This document shows positions 57,986 to 64,000 of a DNA stretch of 64,000 bases, piece after piece. Position 1 is the stretch's first letter. Every line of letters begins with the position of its first letter. The DNA comes from Luidia sarsii (taxonomy: Eukaryota > Echinodermata > Asteroidea > Paxillosida > Luidiidae): positions 1,522,233 through 1,586,232 of the forward strand of contig OX465110.1 in NCBI GenBank assembly GCA_949987565.1. Direction: 5' to 3'. A program made the translations under genes and the position numbers. Under the pieces are notes generated by a model that was not told the DNA's origin, did no database searches, and saw only the letters and a list, made by a program, of their open reading frames with translations.

Positions 57986-58080
57986 CTAATACAGTACTGT
58001 ACTCATTGTGCCCAAATTATGTATTGTTTCGTCCCCCCAAAAATAAAAAAAATATTAAAAGTCTAGCGATCCCGAACTGT

Positions 58081-58510
58081 TCCACTATATTAAAAAGGGA
58101 TCTAACCAGAAAAGACCAGACCAGACCAGTCTGGACTAGACCGAACCATAGGAAGGGCAGGGTAGATCACGTCACGTCATACAGTCACGTCACCTCACAT
58201 CATGTCACCTCACGTCACGTTACATCACGTCACATCACGTCACGTTACATCACGTCACGTCACGTCACGTCACATCACGTTACCTCACGTCACGTCACAT
58301 CACGTCACATCATGTCACGTCACGTTACATCACGTCAAATCACATCACGTGACATCACGTCGCGTCACGTCACATTACGTCATATTACGTCACCTCACCT
58401 CACGTCACGTCATACAGTCACGTCACATCACGTCACACACGTCACATCACGTCGCGTCACGTCACCTCACGTCACATTACGTCACGTCATGTCATATCAC
58501 GTCAATTAAA
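58081..58510. repeat. CCAGAC stretch plus CACGTCA array, spacer of copies 9/10
   Basis: Nearly the same as 48019-48440 with a few unit gains and losses. It marks where the array unit resumes after the foreign block. Confidence 0.92.
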
Positions 58511-59263
58511 ATCAGTCTTTGTTAGCTGAAGTGGAGTTTAAGAAATCCGTCCAAAAATTAACGCAAAGGTGAACAGAGTATTAATTGGATCCATTTAATT
58601 AATCTCTTTCATTTCAGGCATGTCAGGAATGTGGAAGCTTCTTAATACAAAAAATCACTCAATAGACTACAGGCAAACAAGAATTAGTTCCACTATCTTG
58701 TTTGTAGTAACAAACATTCAATGGTAAATGTACCACTCATTACTTTAGATAATCGATATACATGAATCCATACATCATTATGATCCCCTGAATAGCTCCA
58801 TTCAATGTTGACGTCATTTCTATAAAATCTGATAAACCTGCCACAAAATACCGGTACTGATATTTGCACTGTGCCTAGCGCTTGCATTTGTAAACGATCA
58901 AATCAGGTACTGACTTCAAATCGTTCAAACATTCTTCATATTAAGTGTGACATAACCGTTTGCTTTAAGCGAATATTCACTACTTTTTGCCAAAAAATGT
59001 TAACTCCATCCTATTTGTAATTTAATACTCAACCTAAGCTACTTCTTCGATAAAAAGTGAAATTTAGCCAAATTGTAAACAATATGAAAATGCTAAACCA
59101 AACTTGGACCAACGTCGATCAAAACGTCAATTATGGTTTAAAAACAGCATGAATGCTGGATTTTCTTGCTCAAAATCATTCACCAACGCTAATTATTTCG
59201 GATAATTTTTTTTTATTGAGTTTGCTGCCACCAATAGTCTCAAAGCACGCGACCACCCGGCCT

Positions 59264-60190
59264 CTAATTTTCGTCTGGCTTGAGACGATTGGCGTACATC
59301 TTGTCATAGTAGGGCATAGAGACATCGACACATCGAAGGATGTCTGGAGACAAAGACGAGCGATCTGGTAGACCACCAGGCTTCAGGAAGCACGAGCTAT
59401 CTAGTGCATTCTTATAGTACCCCCCAAACTTGTTTCCAGCTAATATTGCGTTAGATGTCACCCACTTCTTGGAAACAGCATCCCCTGTCTCCCAGTTCAG
59501 AATCTTCTCGTCAAAGGGTAGGCCGATGGTCTTGAAGAGGGCCGACAGGGTCCCTCTAGGATTGGCAAGAAGGTCATCGGAATCGATAATGATCGCTTCT
59601 TCATCGTGCACCTCCTTCAGATAATCCATCAGATCATACGACTCCTTGAAGCCACAGCCTTTCGGGAGTAATGGTTCTGGTATATCCTCGAAGTTGTAAT
59701 CATCTATAGCCGGCTTCACCCAAAAACGATACAGGTTCTTCCAAGACGGGAAGACCTTGAGAGGGTGGCGAATAAGGAACAGATGCCGGTAGCCGCCGGG
59801 GATGGAATCTTCGTGGGACGTGATTGCGTAGGCCATGTCCTTGCAGAAGACCAGTCTCTTGCCCGTGTGTGCTTGTTCCAGCTGCTCCTTCACCCACTCG
59901 TAGCTGCACTGAGACGAGTCAAATGATGAAGACGATCCACCGTCGACCGAGTCATCAGCCAAGAAATTTTCAAACAACCCCCTTATTTTTTCATCGAAGA
60001 AACTTGGAGTTTCGTAGTCGACCCTTTCGGGGCCTAGCATTATCGCAGCAGCGTACGGTTCGAAGAATACCTTGGAATCCTCCACGAAGCTGAGGCATTT
60101 GGACAGGACAGTGGAGGTCGACCGTGGAACATTCCACATCATAAGTCGAACCTGCTTCTGTGAGGAGATCGATTTCTTCTCATCAGCCAT
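59264..60190 (-). CDS. P-loop sulfotransferase-like protein, array copy 10 (subfamily II)
   Basis: Uninterrupted 308-codon frame starting MADEKKSISSQKQVRLMMW. It mixes features of both subfamilies: the loop reads MWNVPRSTSTV as in copies 3, 4 and 6, and ITSHEDSIPGGYRH is the subfamily I form. The first patch is EPYAAAIMLGPERVDYETPS, then KNLYRFWVKPAIDDYNFEDI and ETGDAVSKKWVTSNAILAG. This suggests gene conversion from subfamily I. The 241-bp 5' intron (60191-60431) is conserved, and AATAAA follows the stop by about 45-50 nt on the minus strand. Confidence 0.88.
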   Translation of the reverse strand: MADEKKSISSQKQVRLMMWNVPRSTSTVLSKCLSFVEDSKVFFEPYAAAIMLGPERVDYETPSFFDEKIRGLFENFLADDSVDGGSSSSFDSSQCSYEWVKEQLEQAHTGKRLVFCKDMAYAITSHEDSIPGGYRHLFLIRHPLKVFPSWKNLYRFWVKPAIDDYNFEDIPEPLLPKGCGFKESYDLMDYLKEVHDEEAIIIDSDDLLANPRGTLSALFKTIGLPFDEKILNWETGDAVSKKWVTSNAILAGNKFGGYYKNALDSSCFLKPGGLPDRSSLSPDILRCVDVSMPYYDKMYANRLKPDEN

Positions 60191-60810
60191 CTGTTCGTTA
60201 AAAGGTGGATAGAAAAATGCAATGAGGTGGTGCTGATATCCTAGCCACGGTGGGCTCCATTCGTGTCATTCTCTCTACCAGAATGTCCTTTGTTCAAGTC
60301 GCGTGATATCAACTCCTACAATTCCATTGGTCACAGGAACGTCTGTCATGTTAGGAAATACTTGGGCATTGTTTCAGAGAATTGAAAATCCAAGTTGTTC
60401 GTTAATTGCAGGATTTTACTTGGGCACTTACCTTGAGAACTTGCACACAACCTTCTTGCTCTTTGAATAGCAATATAATCGTACACCACTCCCTCTTTGA
60501 ACAAACTTCGACTCGATAGCGAAAAGGTTTGGACTTCGGATGCGTCTGAAGTGTTTCAACTGTCAGGGTTTAATTGAAGATTATACACATACAGGGAATC
60601 ATTATGCTGTCACCTGTTACTCGATCTTTGCGACAAAGTTTGTTACCAGGGTCAGTGGAATCGTCGCTTTGAGTACACAAGGGTCCATAAGAAACAAATG
60701 CTATTAATAGATGAAACGCCCATCATGTGACCTATGAAGTTTTCAGTAATGACAGATGGAAGGGTTATCTTTTTAACGATTCAATACATATTGCACCGTA
60801 TGTCATCCAC

Positions 60811-61145
60811 AAGACCAGACCAGACCAGTCTGGACTAGACCGAACCATAGGAAGGGCAGGGTAGATCACGTCACGTCACATCCGTCACATCACGTCACAT
60901 CACGTCACCTCACATCACGTCATGTCACGTCACGTCACGTCACGTCACATCATTTCACATCACGTCACGTTACATCACGTCACATCACGTTGCGTCACGT
61001 CACATCACGTCACTCACATCACGTCACTCACATCACGTCACATCACGTCGCGTCACGTCTCATCATGTCACTCACATCGCGTCACATCACGTCGCTTTAC
61101 GTGACATCACGTCACATTACGTCACGTCACGTCATGTCACGTCAG
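60811..61145. repeat. CCAGAC stretch plus CACGTCA array, spacer of copies 10/11
   Basis: Same link (GGAAGGGCAGGGTAGATCACG type) as at 48090, but the five-base units are rearranged, with several CTCACATCACG insertions. It is preceded by the sequence shared with copies 8 and 9. Confidence 0.9.
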
Positions 61146-62884
61146 TTAAAATCAGTCTTTGTTGGCGGAAGTGGAGTTTAAGAAATCCGTCCAAAAATTA
61201 ACGCAAAGGTGAACAGAGTATTAATTAGATCCATTTAATTAATCTCTTTCATTTCAGGCATGTCAGGAATGTGGAAGCTTCTTAATACGAACAATCACTG
61301 AAAAAAAATATGCAAAGAAGACGTCCTACTACATGTATCTCGTTGTCTAGAACAAATATTAAATGATATTATGTATATTTACCACGCATTACCTTTAGAA
61401 AAAATCGAAATACATAAATCCATACACCATGCAGTATGATCCCCTATAAAAAAGCTCCATATAATGTTGACATCATTTCTGTAAAATCCGTCAAACCTGC
61501 CACAAAGTACCGATATAGGCCTATACACTGTGTCTAGCACTTGCAATTATCAACGATATCAAGTTCTATTTTGACTTCGGGAATAATTTCTTCGCATGGT
61601 TCAAGCATTCTTGATATTGAGTGTGAAATAACTGTTTACTTCAAGCGAATTTTCACCACTTTTTGCAAAAGACGTATGAGCTTGATCGTATATACTTGTA
61701 ATCTAAGACTCAACATGAGCTACTTCTGTGACAAAAAATTAAAATCGTAGCCAAATTGAGAAAAATATGAAAATGCTTATCCAAACTTGGACCAACGTTG
61801 ATATAAACGTCCGTTATGGCTTACTAGCAGCATCAGTGCTTCATATTGTTTGTCAAAATCATTCACCAATGCTCAATATTTCTGATCAAAGTAACTATTG
61901 ACCAAGTGTCAAACAATTTTGCCGAACATGTCTGGTCTGAGGTTTTACAATAATTATTATAGGTTTTATATTCAGCTAGATTGCTGTCAACCACCTGTGA
62001 GTGGAGAGTGGTTAATAGTGATCAGAATTGAATGAATAGCACTGTAATCGTACACTATGTACCACTCTCTTTTTTAACAAACTTCGACTCGATAGCGAAA
62101 TGGTTTGGACGTCGGATGCGTCTGAAGTGTTTCAACTGTCAGGGTTTAATTGTATATATACTGTACGCATATAGCGGAATCGTTATGCTGTCACGTGTTA
62201 CTGCATGTTTGCAACAAAGTGAATCTTTTTACAAAATTGATTCATGCTTTACATTAATTATTATTTTATGAATTATCCATACCAAAATTAAATTGATTTA
62301 TGAGAAAGTCATGAATAATGTTTGACTCGCTTACCTCCGTATAAAACAAATTCGTACGCGGCTAGCATGGCCGGAAGCTGCCGCCATGCGCGCATATCTG
62401 AAACGGAATTAGCTTCGAATCACTTTGTCCTGAGTTTCACCCTCAAACGCTGAACTTGTTCAAGTCCTTTGGATTCCTGTCGAACGTATACGCCTTTCAA
62501 GCTGCACGCCATAGACAAACATGCTATTCGTCCCCAAACCTGCACTACTTTGGATGTTCCACTTGCCTTTTTTTCCAACGTCAGTCAGATTATAATGTTA
62601 ATGTTTACACGCACGTGTTATTAATTCGTAGGCAGTACCGTTCAGGAAAGACCGATATTCACTTGATGCTGTCACGTGTTACTCGGTCTGACAACGTTTG
62701 TTACAAGGGTCAGTGGTATCGTCGTTTTGAGTACACAAGGGTCCATAAAAATCAAAGACTGAAGATAGAGGAAACGCCCATCATGTGACCTATGACGTTT
62801 TCGGTAATGACAAATGCAAGTGTTCTGTTTTAACAATTTAAAACTAATTTGAACCATAATGTCATCGACTAAATTAAAAAGGAG

Positions 62885-63092
62885 ATCAAAACCAGACAAG
62901 ACCAGACCAGACCAGACCAGACCAGACCAGACCAGACCAGACCAGACCAGACCAGACCAGACCAGACCAGACCAGTCTGGACTAGACCGAACCATAGGGA
63001 GGGCAGGGTAGATCACGTCACGTCACGTCACGTCACGTCACGTCACGTCACGTCACGTCACGCCACATCACGTCACGCCACGTCACGTCAAT
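62885..63092. repeat. CCAGA pentamer plus CACGT array upstream of copy 11
   Basis: About 15 CCAGA units, the GGACTAGACCGAACCATAGG link, then about 15 CACGT units. It is the most regular and shortest form of this paired array. Confidence 0.93.
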
Positions 63093-63879
63093 TCAAATCA
63101 GTCTTTGTCGGTGTCAGTGGAGTTTTAAAATCCGCCCAAATATTGATTCAAAGGTGAACAGAATATTTAATGGATTTTGTAAATTCCTCTCTGTCATTTC
63201 ATGTTAGGAATATGGAAGCTTCTTAATAAGAACAATCAATTGTAAAAAACTATCGGCAAAGAAGTTCTACTATCTCCTTGTTTGGAACAAACATTCAATG
63301 GTATTGTATACACCACGCATTGCCTTTAGATAATCAAGACCCATAAATCCATACACCATATGATCCCTGAATAGCTCTATAGCATATCACTAGCATAAAT
63401 GAACGGTATACTGTTATGTTTGATTCAAGCGAATGTTCACTACTTTTTGCAAAAAAAATATAAGCTGGATCGTGCTGGTATCAACATCAGACTCAACCTA
63501 AGCTTCTTATGTAACAAAAGTCAAATCGTGAAAAAATATGAAGTTGCTTTTCGAACTTTAGACCAACGTTGATAAAAAAAACCGTCAGTTATGGGTTAAC
63601 AACAGCATCAAAACTATATATTATTGCTCAAAATCATTCACCAACGTTCAATACACTTTACATTTCTGATAAAACTAGCTACTGACCAAGTATTGAAACA
63701 AAATTGACTGTCATTTCTGGTCTGAGGTTTTACAATAAAGGCTGCATGTTAAGCAAGAGTGCTGTCAACCACCTGTGAGTGGAGAGTGGTTAGAAATTAT
63801 CAGAATTTAATGAAAAACCTTTGTTGAAAAACCTTTGATTCTGCCACCAATAGTCTTAAAGCACTACGACCTGGGTCCT

Positions 63880-64000
63880 CTAATTTTCGTCTGGCTTGAG
63901 ACGATTGGCGTACATCTTGTCATAGTAGGGCATAGAGACATCGACACATCGAAGGATGTCTGGAGACAAAGACGAGCGATCTGGTAGACCACCAGGCTTC
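63880..64000 (-). CDS. P-loop sulfotransferase-like protein, array copy 11, C-terminal 39 residues only
   Basis: The window ends inside the gene. The visible part runs from KPGGLPDRSSLSPDILRC to NRLKPDEN and the TAG, and it matches the other copies closely (MYANRL form as in copies 1, 3 and 10). The subfamily cannot be told from this part. The array therefore continues beyond the window. Confidence 0.85.
   Translation of the reverse strand, partial: KPGGLPDRSSLSPDILRCVDVSMPYYDKMYANRLKPDEN

Larger units (their letters stand above)
50513..58080. other. ~7.6-kb block replacing ~240 bp of array spacer
   Basis: The copy 9 flank follows copy 8's up to GAAGTGTTTCAACT (50512) and resumes at TCCACTATATTAAAAAGGG (58081). 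In copy 8 only ~237 bp separate these points. The block holds the SGNH/proline-rich frame, its minisatellite, a MITE and unknown sequence. In the first ~740 bp I recognise no gene; two short open frames (50448-50949) have no domain, and 51000-51110 has two CCAAT boxes facing each other. Confidence 0.75.

Overview
This looks like a repeat-rich animal nuclear genome. It has two multi-exon genes with canonical GT-AG introns, a tandem array of genes with uninterrupted coding exons, many minisatellites, small non-autonomous DNA transposons, a solo LTR and a truncated LINE. DGAT1 and ENaC/ASIC-type proteins, short introns, degenerate TTAGGG-type repeats and the style of the repeats suggest an invertebrate deuterostome. 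Amphioxus (Branchiostoma) is my best guess, from general resemblance only.

Layout. Positions 1-3840 hold the last nine exons of a diacylglycerol O-acyltransferase 1 gene (+), behind a CT-rich intronic microsatellite. Positions 3841-7813 are intergenic, with three minisatellites. Positions 7814-16383 hold a complete ten-exon DEG/ENaC/ASIC-type sodium channel gene (-). Its exons join with consistent phases into a 517-residue protein, and its introns are full of unrelated minisatellites and hairpins. Positions 16384-19818 are intergenic, with a MITE and a degenerate telomere-like tract.

From 19819 to the window end there is a head-to-tail array of eleven minus-strand P-loop sulfotransferase-like genes, the last cut by the window edge. 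Subfamily I (311 residues) has six copies and subfamily II (308 residues) has four; the last copy cannot be assigned. The coding regions have no introns, but subfamily II copies appear to carry a conserved 241-242 bp intron ending directly at the ATG. The copies share near-identical nucleotide-binding cores and differ mainly in three patches, the pattern expected if substrate-contacting loops diversify while the scaffold is homogenised.

Because the array units are paralogous, insertions can be read against empty sites in sister units. These include a solo LTR with a 5-bp target duplication, a 1.2-kb TIR element with a 4-bp duplication, a TA-flanked ~1-kb element and a 5'-truncated LINE. There are also inverted arrays resembling a foldback element. 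Between copies 9 and 10 a ~7.6-kb block replaces ~240 bp of unit spacer. It contains an SGNH/GDSL-hydrolase reading frame with one internal stop, fused to ~235 fifteen-bp units encoding a Lys-Pro-rich tail, plus a MITE with 83-bp TIRs and a 9-bp target duplication. Spacers between subfamily II copies carry CCAGA-type and CACGT-type arrays that were duplicated with the genes.
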